Shown here: in pieces, positions 1 through 7,710 of the stretch
Layout: every line of letters starts with the position of its first letter
Position numbering within the stretch: position 1 is the stretch's first letter
From: Flavobacteriaceae bacterium
Lineage (GTDB): Bacteria; Bacteroidota; Bacteroidia; Flavobacteriales; Flavobacteriaceae
DNA: 44,160 nt
Assembly (NCBI GenBank): GCA_030834365.1
Contig: JAURFJ010000001.1
Coordinates: 1-44,160 of the forward strand
Direction: 5' to 3'
Made by a program: the position numbers and the translations under genes
Notes under the pieces: generated by a model
What the model was told of the DNA's origin: nothing
Database searches by the model: none
What the model saw: only the letters and a program-made list of their open reading frames with translations

Positions 1-1443
1 AAAAAGACCATCTTCTAGGGTGCCAAACGATCCGATGTTGAAAGAAATCCGGCCATTGATGCGCTCAATCTCACTATAGGTAATCAGGGGGTCTAGGCCA
101 TTGGTATAGTCGGAAAATCCTACACTGTTTTCGTATTTGCCCACTAGTGGTTGAAGCGCAAAACTATTGTTCGGATTTATTTGCGCTACACGGCTCGATT
201 GAAATAGATAAGGAAACACGGTTTGACCCGATTGGCTTCCAGGGTCGTCTACTAGGGTGATTGAAAATTCATTTTTTCCTCGCGTTGTTTCTCCGACCTG
301 TATAACCTCTATGTAAGGGCTTAGACCGTTTATAAGCAGTTCACTCGAGGATGCTGTTCCCGATTGAGTCAAGACGTATACGCGCTTCATTCCTAGGCGG
401 TTCAGCGGTACGGTGGCATTGTCTACGGTGATTTGACCGGTAAATCGATCCTCTAGACTCGAGCCGAATAGGCTAGTCCAATAGGTGTTCCAGCGCTGTT
501 TTGCGAAAACACCTGACCCGTCGTGAATCATGCTGGCTAAAACGGCTGCAGCCGCTGTAGATCCGCCCGGATTATACCTGAGATCAATAATGAGTTCCTC
601 TATCGCATTGGACTTAAAGGTGGCAAAAATCTCGTTGAGTTCTTGATTGTAATTAGAAATGAACTGGTTGTACACGAGGTAGCCAACTTTTTTATTTCCA
701 GTTGTGTATATGCTATGGAACTGTACGGGGTTTTCTTGAAAGTTTTCAACGCGCGTTAGGGTTACTTCACCTTCTGCACTTAAAAAGTCGCCACTCGCAT
801 CTTGCTGGGCTTTACCCAATGTATAACTGTCTGCACGATTATTAATTAGCGCACTGTAGTTAGAGCGGGTCAATTGTTGACCGTCAATACGGTTAAATAA
901 ATCACCTCGCTGTATGCCTTCAGCTTCTGCACTTGATCCGCGTGCAACATAGCGGGTGTAGATAATCACATCTTCTGAATCCGAATTGGCTACGAGACCA
1001 AACTCAAGCCCATCACTCTTACTGATTCCGCTTAACGAATTAATGAGAACACTGTAATCTTCGTTGAAAAAGGTAAAGCGATCTTCTGTATTGGTGATGG
1101 ATTCAATCATAGATTCAGCCGATGAAAATCCTTTTAAATAATCTAAGTATTCTTGTAGGTTATTGAAACGAGACTCGTTAAGTTCTGGGGTTTGAGATTT
1201 CCAGAAATACCAAATATTCAGTGCATTCCAAATGAAATCTTCAGTATCGATCGACTCACCTTTTAACGATTCGCTAAGCCGGTCTTTCCACTCGAGCCAA
1301 GGGGTAGGGTTGATGACATCAAACGTAGGGTGATTGAAGGCTATATCACTTAGACTAGGCTCATCAACCAACGGTTCGTCTATGGGTTCACTCGAACAAC
1401 TAACTAATACCAAGGCGAATACAATAGCAACTAAACGTTTCAT
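1..1443 (-). CDS. S41 family C-terminal processing peptidase, lipoprotein (3' end outside window)
   Basis: My translation from the ATG at 1443 gives 481 residues and is still open at the left edge, so the C-terminus is missing. Residues 1-16 form a lipoprotein signal with a LVSC lipobox (Cys16), predicting an envelope lipoprotein. A PDZ-like region lies at about residues 135-200. The S41 core follows: a RYNPGG motif, then GTASSSE with the likely nucleophile at Ser365, and GK with the likely general base at Lys390. The 25-residue Ser-Lys spacing matches that of E. coli Tsp. It probably cleaves exported proteins, but the substrate is unknown. It is divergent from the ECF sigma operon, with 74 bp between the starts. 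The family is sure; the role is not. Confidence 0.9.
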   Translation of the reverse strand, partial: MKRLVAIVFALVLVSCSSEPIDEPLVDEPSLSDIAFNHPTFDVINPTPWLEWKDRLSESLKGESIDTEDFIWNALNIWYFWKSQTPELNESRFNNLQEYLDYLKGFSSAESMIESITNTEDRFTFFNEDYSVLINSLSGISKSDGLEFGLVANSDSEDVIIYTRYVARGSSAEAEGIQRGDLFNRIDGQQLTRSNYSALINNRADSYTLGKAQQDASGDFLSAEGEVTLTRVENFQENPVQFHSIYTTGNKKVGYLVYNQFISNYNQELNEIFATFKSNAIEELIIDLRYNPGGSTAAAAVLASMIHDGSGVFAKQRWNTYWTSLFGSSLEDRFTGQITVDNATVPLNRLGMKRVYVLTQSGTASSSELLINGLSPYIEVIQVGETTRGKNEFSITLVDDPGSQSGQTVFPYLFQSSRVAQINPNNSFALQPLVGKYENSVGFSDYTNGLDPLITYSEIERINGRISFNIGSFGTLEDGLF

Positions 1444-1476
1444 GGAAGGGTTTGTCATAGCTTTCAACTAATGTAA

Positions 1477-1484
1477 CAAATCTA
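1477..1484 (-). promoter_or_regulatory. TAnnTTTG -7 box ahead of the S41 peptidase
   Basis: On the minus strand this reads TAGATTTG, an exact match to the Bacteroidota -7 element, about 33 nt upstream of the peptidase ATG. I see no clear -33 TTG. Its position in a divergent intergenic region supports a promoter. Confidence 0.5.
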
Positions 1485-1498
1485 AGGGGTTTTCGTCA

Positions 1499-1506
1499 TA
1501 GTTTTG
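1499..1506 (+). promoter_or_regulatory. TAnnTTTG -7 box ahead of the ECF sigma operon
   Basis: This reads TAGTTTTG, an exact -7 match ending 11 nt before the sigma factor ATG, which would leave a leader of only about five bases. No convincing -33 element is visible. It lies about 15 bp from the oppositely oriented box of the S41 gene, so the two promoters would be nearly back to back. Confidence 0.45.
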
Positions 1507-1517
1507 AAGGGCGATTC

Positions 1518-2039
1518 ATGAGCAGTATTTCAATGGACCATAAAGAGTTTGTAGTACTATTTAAAGATATTGAAGTGCGCCTGTATCGCGTTGCGCGAAG
1601 AATCTTGATCTCCCATGAAGAAGCCCAAGATAGTGTTCAAGAGGTGGTGATAAAAATTTGGGAGCGCAAGAATATTAAGGCTCAAGCTAAGAATATAGAG
1701 GCCTATGCCATGACCATGATTAAGAATCATTGCCTTGATCGTCTGAAGTCGAAACAAGCCAATTTTCTTCGATTAGAAGACGATTTTGACGATCAGCTCG
1801 ATTCGACTGATGATACGCTTTCTGCACAAAACGATGTAGAAGAACGACTTGGTGCAGTAGAAAAGGTCGTGAATCTCTTACCTGAGAAACAGCGAACGGT
1901 TTGGCACTTGCGCGATGTTGAGGGATATAGTTTCGAAGAGATTGAAGCAATAATGGATATGAATGCAACCGCCGTTCGCGTAACGCTTTCGAGAGCGCGA
2001 AAGGAGATTAGAAATCAAATCGCAAAACAGTATGAGTGA
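1518..2039 (+). CDS. RNA polymerase sigma-70 factor, ECF subfamily
   Basis: This 173-residue protein has the usual length and two-domain layout of ECF sigma factors. Region 2 (about residues 10-80) contains the DSVQEVVIKIWER stretch that contacts core polymerase and the -10 element. Region 4 (about 115-170) has the LPEKQRTVWHLRDVEGYSFEEIE helix-turn-helix start, read here in two halves around the WHLRD core. It would direct polymerase to a small envelope-related regulon. Its stop overlaps the next gene's start by 8 bp, so the two are translationally coupled. The linked membrane protein may be its regulator. The target genes cannot be read from this window. Confidence 0.93.
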   Translation: MSSISMDHKEFVVLFKDIEVRLYRVARRILISHEEAQDSVQEVVIKIWERKNIKAQAKNIEAYAMTMIKNHCLDRLKSKQANFLRLEDDFDDQLDSTDDTLSAQNDVEERLGAVEKVVNLLPEKQRTVWHLRDVEGYSFEEIEAIMDMNATAVRVTLSRARKEIRNQIAKQYE

Positions 2040-2472
2040 GGATCAGAAACACATTAAGCAGCTGCTACAAAAATACCTTGAGGCTAAAACTTCTCTTGAG
2101 GAGGAGTCGCAGTTGCATCGTTTTTTTAGCCAAGCCGAACAGCGGCTCGACTCCAGGCTCTATTGGGCTCGTGACTTGTTCAAGTACAGCAGTAACGAAA
2201 AGCAGCAGCACTCAGATTTTGAGATTTCGCCGATAGAAAAGGGAAGGAGCTCGATTGGGTTTTATCGAATGGCCGCAGCTATAGCTGCACTCGTTGTAAC
2301 TTCCTTAGGGGTTTATCGTCTTGAAGAAAACTACCAAGAGCGAAAAATGCAAGAAGCCTATGCCGAAACAAGAAAGGCCTTTATGTTGATTGCTGATCAA
2401 CTTCAGATGGCCCAAGAACAAACAGTCTACCTTGACTATATAGATCAATCGATGAATAAATTGTTAAAATAA
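2032..2472 (+). CDS. single-span membrane protein, putative anti-sigma factor
   Basis: This 146-residue protein has a charged N-terminal region (about 1-73), one hydrophobic segment (about 75-95) and a short charged C-terminal tail. The layout suggests a cytoplasmic head, one membrane span and a small exported part. The N-terminus (IKQLLQKYLEAKTSLEEE) resembles the opening of many Bacteroidota proteins encoded beside ECF sigma genes. The start overlaps the sigma gene by 8 bp. An anti-sigma role is inferred from position and topology; I see no zinc-binding HxxxCxxC motif and no FecR domain. Confidence 0.7.
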   Translation: MSEDQKHIKQLLQKYLEAKTSLEEESQLHRFFSQAEQRLDSRLYWARDLFKYSSNEKQQHSDFEISPIEKGRSSIGFYRMAAAIAALVVTSLGVYRLEENYQERKMQEAYAETRKAFMLIADQLQMAQEQTVYLDYIDQSMNKLLK

Positions 2473-2478
2473 TTAGAT

Positions 2479-3030
2479 ATGAACCTACTAACGATTAGAA
2501 CCGTATTATTAGCCAGTATTCTTTGTGTGAGTACGGCCTCAGCACAGTCATTATTTGATAAATACTCCCGCAACGATAAAGTAACATCAGTGGTGATATC
2601 AGAAAGCATGTTTAAGCTTTTTGCTAAAATGCAGGTTATAGTTGACGATCCAGATGCACAGGCTTTCATGGAGTTAGCTAAAGAGATTACCAGCCTGCGC
2701 GTGCTTACTACTTCAAATGAATTGATCGCCTCCTCAATCAAAGAGGATGCATTTGAGTATGCCTCATCACGACAACTTACTGAGTTGATGGTTGTGCGCG
2801 ATGAAGATTCACAGGTCTATTTTTATGCTGAATCTAGCAGAGATGAGCACATAAGAGAGCTGTTGATGTTGGTTACAGAGCTGAAAAATGTAAACCTTAA
2901 CGGCCGAAAATTTGAGACTGTATTGCTTTCGATTACTGGAGATCTCGACCTAGAGAAAATCAGCCTTCTCGCCTCAAAAATGAACCTTCCGGAAGAATTG
3001 GGTGAACTGAATCGAAGAGGTGACTACTAG
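2479..3030 (+). CDS. DUF4252 domain-containing exported protein
   Basis: This 183-residue protein has a cleavable signal peptide (about 1-22, ending ASA-Q). The mature part begins SLFDKYSRNDKVTSVVIS followed by a MFKLF helix, which is the characteristic opening of DUF4252. That family is nearly always found beside an ECF sigma factor in Bacteroidota. Function is unknown; it probably resides in the periplasm or envelope. It lies 6 bp after the putative anti-sigma gene, so the three genes form one operon. Its stop overlaps the convergent purB stop by 3 bp. Confidence 0.85.
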   Translation: MNLLTIRTVLLASILCVSTASAQSLFDKYSRNDKVTSVVISESMFKLFAKMQVIVDDPDAQAFMELAKEITSLRVLTTSNELIASSIKEDAFEYASSRQLTELMVVRDEDSQVYFYAESSRDEHIRELLMLVTELKNVNLNGRKFETVLLSITGDLDLEKISLLASKMNLPEELGELNRRGDY

Positions 3031-4370
3031 ATACCGGTATAGTTAAAAGGGGTGATTGCGCGTAATTCGTCTTTCACCTCTTGAGTGATCTCCAGCGAGT
3101 TGATAAAGTCACTTATCGAACCCTGGTCAATGCTATTATTAGTGCGGGTTAAAGCCTTAAGCGCCTCATACGGATTAGGATATCCCTCTCGGCGCAACAC
3201 AGTTTGAATGGCTTCGGCCACAACGGCCCAGTTGTTCGCTAAATCTTGATCTATTTTGGTGGTGTTTACCAGAAGCTTATCTAGTCCTTTCTCGATGGAA
3301 TAAATAGAGAGCAAAGTATGCGCAAGGGGTACACCGATGTTTCTTAAGACGGTGCTATCGGTTAAATCTCTCTGCAAACGTGAAATGGGCAATTTTGCGG
3401 ATAAATGATCAAACAGACAGTTAGCTATTCCTAAATTTCCCTCAGCATTTTCAAAATCAATGGGATTCACTTTGTGTGGCATAGCCGAGGACCCTACTTC
3501 TTTGGCTTTGATTTGTTGCTTGAAGTAGTCCATAGAAACATAGCTCCATACATCACGCGAAAAATCGATGAGAATGGTGTTTATGCGCTTGAGATTGTCG
3601 AAAAGCGAAGATAGATGGTCATAGTGTTCAATTTGTGTGGTAGGAAAGCTGTAGTGTAGACCCAAATTTTTCTCAACAAATTGTTGTGCAAAATGCCTCC
3701 AATCGTAACTTGGATAGGCGACGTGGTGAGCGTTAAAATTACCTGTCGCTCCGCCAAACTTAGCTGGAAACTTTTGTTGATCAAGGCTTGAAAGTTGTTG
3801 TTCTAGTCGCTCAATAAAAACCTGAATTTCTTTGCCCAAACGCGTAGGCGATGCGGGCTGACCATGCGTGCGGGCTAACATGGCAATACCGTTCCATTGG
3901 ATAGCCTTTTCCTTTAATTTACTTAATAAACATTCTAGGGCTTCCCGAATCACATCGTTCATGGCAGACTTTAATGACAGTGGGATAGCGGTGTTGTTGA
4001 TGTCTTGAGAAGTGAGTCCAAAGTGTACAAACTCTGACATGTCGCTTAGCTCTAATGACTCGAAATGGGCCTTTATGAAATACTCGACCGCCTTTACATC
4101 GTGATTGGTGGTCTGTTCTATTTTTTTTATTTCAAGCGCACTCGCTTCATCAAAATTGACATACAAATCTCGCAGTTTCTTCTTCTGAAAATCGCTAAGA
4201 TCGGTTAAGGGCTTGAGTCCAGTTTGGGTTAATGAAATGAAGTATTCTACCTCAACTAGAACGCGGTAACGCATGAGTGCGAATTCGGAAAAATAAGGGG
4301 CTAGAGCAGCTATTTTCTTTCGGTATCGGCCGTCTATGGGAGAGATCGCCGTTAATTCAGATAAATTCAT
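3027..4370 (-). CDS. purB: adenylosuccinate lyase
   Basis: PurB cleaves SAICAR to AICAR and adenylosuccinate to AMP, each releasing fumarate, in purine synthesis. The 447-residue protein has the fumarase/aspartase-superfamily signature SSAMPHKVNPIDFEN (residues 294-308), a TSQDINNT loop (120-127) and ARTHGQPAS with His169, a likely catalytic residue. The N-terminal LTAISPIDGRY and the length match the E. coli-type PurB subgroup. The gene has its own -7 box upstream and ends convergently against the DUF4252 gene, with stop codons overlapping. No anomaly seen. Confidence 0.97.
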   Translation of the reverse strand: MNLSELTAISPIDGRYRKKIAALAPYFSEFALMRYRVLVEVEYFISLTQTGLKPLTDLSDFQKKKLRDLYVNFDEASALEIKKIEQTTNHDVKAVEYFIKAHFESLELSDMSEFVHFGLTSQDINNTAIPLSLKSAMNDVIREALECLLSKLKEKAIQWNGIAMLARTHGQPASPTRLGKEIQVFIERLEQQLSSLDQQKFPAKFGGATGNFNAHHVAYPSYDWRHFAQQFVEKNLGLHYSFPTTQIEHYDHLSSLFDNLKRINTILIDFSRDVWSYVSMDYFKQQIKAKEVGSSAMPHKVNPIDFENAEGNLGIANCLFDHLSAKLPISRLQRDLTDSTVLRNIGVPLAHTLLSIYSIEKGLDKLLVNTTKIDQDLANNWAVVAEAIQTVLRREGYPNPYEALKALTRTNNSIDQGSISDFINSLEITQEVKDELRAITPFNYTGI

Positions 4371-4385
4371 GGTTTAATCAAAAAA

Positions 4386-4393
4386 CAAAGATA
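4386..4393 (-). promoter_or_regulatory. TAnnTTTG -7 box ahead of purB
   Basis: The minus strand reads TATCTTTG, an exact -7 match, about 16 nt upstream of the purB ATG in the 62-bp gap after the carboxypeptidase-regulatory-domain gene. No -33 TTG is evident. Confidence 0.5.
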
Positions 4394-4432
4394 TTCATAA
4401 ATGTGCTAGAACGCCTTATGGGCACTAACCCT

Positions 4433-5218
4433 CTAATCTCTGTTCAACACTTTAAATTCTTCGTAGCACAAATTCAGTGCATCGAGTATTTGCAGGTCGT
4501 TCGCTGACTGAACAAAGCCATCTGAATAGTTACATTGGTTAAGCATCTTTTCCATGTCTTCTCTGTCTATCTGCAGCAGGGCGGTAAGGGTTTCACGATC
4601 AAACTTGGTAGCCAACAACGAACGGATGCTCTCGTCTTGTTTAATGGTTGGAAGTTTCTGAAGTTGCACTCCTTTTTTCTTGAAAAGTGATCCTATAGAC
4701 TCGATCGGATTCATAAGACTTCCTAAGAGTTTTTGCGCTCCACTAGAACGGCTGTTTCGCGCTTCATAACTTCTGTTTAGCCCCGATATGCTGTATTGAA
4801 AGGCAGTGCTAATGGGAAGATACTTGATGTCGATTTCTAGGTAGCCTGTAAGTTGATAGGGTCTGACAACCACTTCTTCTAATGCATAGGCTAACTCGGT
4901 CAGAGCGATTGATGAATTTTTCAACCGAATAAGGTCGTTGTTTACACGAATTTTTTCTGATTTATATCCGAGGTAGGTGAGGTAAAGCGTGTCTCCTACC
5001 TGTGCCGGAATAGTAAACGATCCTTCTTTATCACTTATGGTGCCTACAATAGAATTCAGGTTAATTACGTGAACACTCTCTAAAGGAAGATTATTCGAAG
5101 CACTGATGACCTTTGCCTGAACCGTTGCGGGCGGATTGGGTTCTTTTTGCTGCCGAGCAACTAAAGAAAGCAATCCTGCAACTAAGGCAATAAAGTAGAG
5201 ATTCGAGGTCGACAACAA
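4433..5218 (-). CDS. exported carboxypeptidase-like regulatory domain protein
   Basis: The protein has 261 residues with an N-terminal hydrophobic stretch (about 6-20), probably a signal peptide. A carboxypeptidase-D regulatory (transthyretin-like) domain follows at about 33-112: AKVISASNNLPLESVHV, a GTISDKEGSFTIP strand and LTYLGYKSEKI. After it comes LEEVVVRP, as in TonB-dependent receptor leaders, but no plug or barrel follows. The C-terminal 130 residues are unrecognised and charged. No ATG or GTG lies between the upstream in-frame stop and the domain, so the start is probably one of two tandem TTG codons (5218 or 5215); a near-consensus TAATTTTC box sits about 12 nt upstream. Function is unknown. 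Confidence 0.75.
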   Translation of the reverse strand: MLSTSNLYFIALVAGLLSLVARQQKEPNPPATVQAKVISASNNLPLESVHVINLNSIVGTISDKEGSFTIPAQVGDTLYLTYLGYKSEKIRVNNDLIRLKNSSIALTELAYALEEVVVRPYQLTGYLEIDIKYLPISTAFQYSISGLNRSYEARNSRSSGAQKLLGSLMNPIESIGSLFKKKGVQLQKLPTIKQDESIRSLLATKFDRETLTALLQIDREDMEKMLNQCNYSDGFVQSANDLQILDALNLCYEEFKVLNRD

Positions 5219-5270
5219 TCTTATTTTCCAGAAAATTACGAAAGCTTACTAAGATTAACCCTCGAAAATT

Positions 5271-6983
5271 CTAGTAAAATCCCTTTCGAGGCCGATTTGT
5301 TCGTGATTTTTTGCTGTTATGACTGAAGTTTCTCGATGTTTTGGTACCGTGCCTAGGTTCTTTACTCTTTTTGTTTTTTGGGCCGTCTTCAGTGATTTCA
5401 ACATTGATCGTGTGCCCTCCATAGGGTTTACCCGGCAAAAGGCCAAGAACGCGTTCCGAGAGGTCAGCACTGACGTTAAAAAAAGAGAAGTTTTTTAAGA
5501 CATCTACCTTAAAAACTTCTTCTTTATCGAGTTGCAAATTTTCACGCAAAAAGTCTTTTAAAGAACGCCAATCAAGCCCATCTCGCTCGCCGAGATTGAT
5601 GAAGAATCGCACTTCATTTTGAAGCTTAAACGATTTGTTGGGTGCGTCTTCAGTCATCGAGTTGCTGCGTGAATTGGCACCTTCGTGGTAATAGGCTTGT
5701 AGTCTGTTGAACACCTCGCTAAACACTTTTTTGATGAGCTCTTCTTTAGTGAGCTTTTTCAGTGATTTCTGAAGTTCAGGTAAATAAGTCTCTAGTTGTT
5801 CGTGCACACTGACATCGAGTAACTTTTCAGCATGTTTTTGCAATTGGTTTTCTATGATCTCCTCGACGGTCGGAACATTACCTTCTTTAAAAGGTTGTTT
5901 CAGGCGTTTTTGAAAGCCACTTATTTTTTGGCGATCGCTTGAGGTGACTAAGCAATACGAAAATCCGGTTTTACCGGCTCTACCTGTTCTTCCACTTCGG
6001 TGGTTGTAGGTTTCGGCATCATCGGGCATTTGGTAATGAATGACGTGTGTGATATCATCAACATCTATCCCTCTTGCTGCAACGTCGGTAGCAATAAGAA
6101 TCTGCAGCTGACGCTTTCTGAACCCGGCCATTACTAGATCCCGTTGATTCTGGCTCAAGTCTCCGTGCAAAGCGCCTGCGTTATAGCCGTCTTCGATTAA
6201 ACGTTCGGCAATTTTTTGCGTTTCGATTTTGGTTCGGCAAAAAACGACGGAAAATAATTGAGGGTCACTGTCGACCAGTCGCTTGAGCACTTGGTAGCGT
6301 GTGCGAGAAGTTACTTGGAAGTAGAAGTGAGAGACGGTGTTTGTTCCTTCGTTCTTAGATCCAACCGTGATTTCAACCGGCTTTTTCATGAACTCTCGAG
6401 CAATTTCTGCCACCTCTTTGGGCATAGTGGCCGAGAATAACCACGTGCGTTTATGACTTGGAGTGTGGCTCAGAATCTGCTTGATGTCTTGATAAAAACC
6501 CATATTGAGCATTTCATCGGCTTCGTCTAAAATGCAGTAATTAATGGCGTCAATCGAAAGCATTCTTCTCTCTATGAGATCGATGAGTCTTCCGGGGGTG
6601 GCTACGACTATGTGAGCTCCTCTTTTGATTTGATCAGCTTGTTCGCGCACACTGGCCCCTCCGTAAACGGCTACTACCGAAACGTGGTTCATGTGTTGAG
6701 CGTATTTTTTTAATTCGGAGGTGATCTGCAGACACAGTTCGCGTGTAGGAGCAATGATCAGTCCTTGGACCTTCTTCTGGCTGGTATCGATTTTTTGGAG
6801 CAGTGGAAAGCCAAAAGCGGCCGTCTTTCCGGTTCCGGTCTGAGCGAGAGCGACCATGTCGGTTTCACTTTCGAGCAGTATAGGAATGGCTTTTTGTTGA
6901 ATATCAGTGGGAGAGGTGAACCCCATCTGGTCGATTGCTTGGAGCAGATGAGGTGCTAGTCCAAGCGACGTAAATGATTGCAT
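5271..6983 (-). CDS. DEAD-box ATP-dependent RNA helicase with DbpA RNA-binding domain
   Basis: The 570-residue protein carries all main helicase motifs: a Q motif with FTSPTDIQQ (22-30), Walker A AQTGTGKT (47-54), PTREL (79-83), DEAD (153-156), SAT (184-186) and HRSGRTGR (328-335). A DbpA-type RNA-recognition domain occupies about 456-533, and the tail is strongly basic and presumably binds RNA. This layout fits the DeaD/CsdA group that remodels rRNA during ribosome assembly and RNA decay, often induced by cold. The gene has its own -7 box. Whether it is the DeaD or a DbpA-like paralogue cannot be decided from this sequence. Confidence 0.93.
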   Translation of the reverse strand: MQSFTSLGLAPHLLQAIDQMGFTSPTDIQQKAIPILLESETDMVALAQTGTGKTAAFGFPLLQKIDTSQKKVQGLIIAPTRELCLQITSELKKYAQHMNHVSVVAVYGGASVREQADQIKRGAHIVVATPGRLIDLIERRMLSIDAINYCILDEADEMLNMGFYQDIKQILSHTPSHKRTWLFSATMPKEVAEIAREFMKKPVEITVGSKNEGTNTVSHFYFQVTSRTRYQVLKRLVDSDPQLFSVVFCRTKIETQKIAERLIEDGYNAGALHGDLSQNQRDLVMAGFRKRQLQILIATDVAARGIDVDDITHVIHYQMPDDAETYNHRSGRTGRAGKTGFSYCLVTSSDRQKISGFQKRLKQPFKEGNVPTVEEIIENQLQKHAEKLLDVSVHEQLETYLPELQKSLKKLTKEELIKKVFSEVFNRLQAYYHEGANSRSNSMTEDAPNKSFKLQNEVRFFINLGERDGLDWRSLKDFLRENLQLDKEEVFKVDVLKNFSFFNVSADLSERVLGLLPGKPYGGHTINVEITEDGPKNKKSKEPRHGTKTSRNFSHNSKKSRTNRPRKGFY

Positions 6984-6999
6984 AGGTTGAATTTCGCGA

Positions 7000-7007
7000 C
7001 AAAGGTA
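7000..7007 (-). promoter_or_regulatory. TAnnTTTG -7 box ahead of the RNA helicase
   Basis: The minus strand reads TACCTTTG, an exact -7 match 17 nt from the helicase ATG, in the 44-bp gap after rdgB. It suggests the helicase can be transcribed separately from rdgB. Confidence 0.45.
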
Positions 7008-7027
7008 GGGTATTCTGTGCTTAGAAA

Positions 7028-7612
7028 TTATTTATACGTCTCCGCCAAGAACTTTATCAATTGTTGAGTAGCCCTTGCGCGATGACTGAGTTGCGCTTTT
7101 ACTGCAGCATCTAAGGTTCCGAAAGTCCCTGTATGTCCTTCTGGAATAAAAATCGGGTCGTATCCGAACCCTCCGCTTCCTTGAGGTTCACTGGCTATCT
7201 GACCCTTAACGATACCCTCAAAAAATATATGCTCTTCGCTGTTAAATACTAAGCAAAAGACCGTTTTAAAATAGGCTTCGCGTTGGCTAACTCCTTTGAG
7301 CTTATCGAGAACCAACTGGTTGTTTAAGCTGTGATTTCGGCTGCCGCTATAATGGGCAGAGTGTACTCCGGGCTCTCCGCCCAACGCGTGTATAAACAAG
7401 CCGCTATCGTCTGAAAAACAGGGTATAGAAAACTCATTATAAATCGTTTGAGCCTTCTGTAGGGCATTTTCTTCTAAAGTTTCTCCGGTTTCTGGGATCT
7501 CTTTTGTGTAATTAAGATCGGCTAATGTGTCTATCTCTAAGTAAGACGAGGTGAGTCGAATAAGTTCTGAAACCTTAGAAGGGTTGTGCGAAGCAAATAG
7601 TAATTTTTTCAT
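7028..7612 (-). CDS. rdgB: RdgB/HAM1 family non-canonical purine NTP pyrophosphatase
   Basis: This enzyme hydrolyses dITP, XTP and ITP to monophosphates, keeping deaminated purines out of nucleic acids. The 194-residue length is typical. Visible signatures are FASHNPSKVSEL (6-17), SDDSGL (67-72) with the catalytic acidic pair, GVHSAHYSG, and GSGGFGYDPIFIPEG, which belongs to the purine-binding pocket. The start is divergent from the SerB-SerA fusion gene. I see no exact -7 box for it. Confidence 0.95.
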   Translation of the reverse strand: MKKLLFASHNPSKVSELIRLTSSYLEIDTLADLNYTKEIPETGETLEENALQKAQTIYNEFSIPCFSDDSGLFIHALGGEPGVHSAHYSGSRNHSLNNQLVLDKLKGVSQREAYFKTVFCLVFNSEEHIFFEGIVKGQIASEPQGSGGFGYDPIFIPEGHTGTFGTLDAAVKAQLSHRARATQQLIKFLAETYK

Positions 7613-7678
7613 AGAAAGCGGTTCATAAATGGTGGTTATCTCTTCGAATGTCAGCTGCTCAAAAATGCCAAAATAGGC

Positions 7679-7686
7679 TACATTTG
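7679..7686 (+). promoter_or_regulatory. TAnnTTTG -7 box ahead of the SerB-SerA fusion
   Basis: This reads TACATTTG, an exact -7 match. It lies 31 bp inside the longest possible reading frame (which opens at an ATG at 7648), so transcription from it would begin near 7692 and miss that ATG. It would leave a leader of about 20 nt before the GTG at 7711. Confidence 0.5.
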
Positions 7687-7710
7687 CGAATCAATCATCA
7701 ATTGTTACAC

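Noticed and set aside
1557..1968. Open frames on the minus strand within the ECF sigma gene
   Set aside because: They lie wholly inside a clear sigma factor gene and their translations match no family; they are shadows of the real frame.
6258..6959. Plus-strand frames inside the DEAD-box helicase gene
   Set aside because: The helicase motifs on the minus strand are complete, so these frames are incidental.
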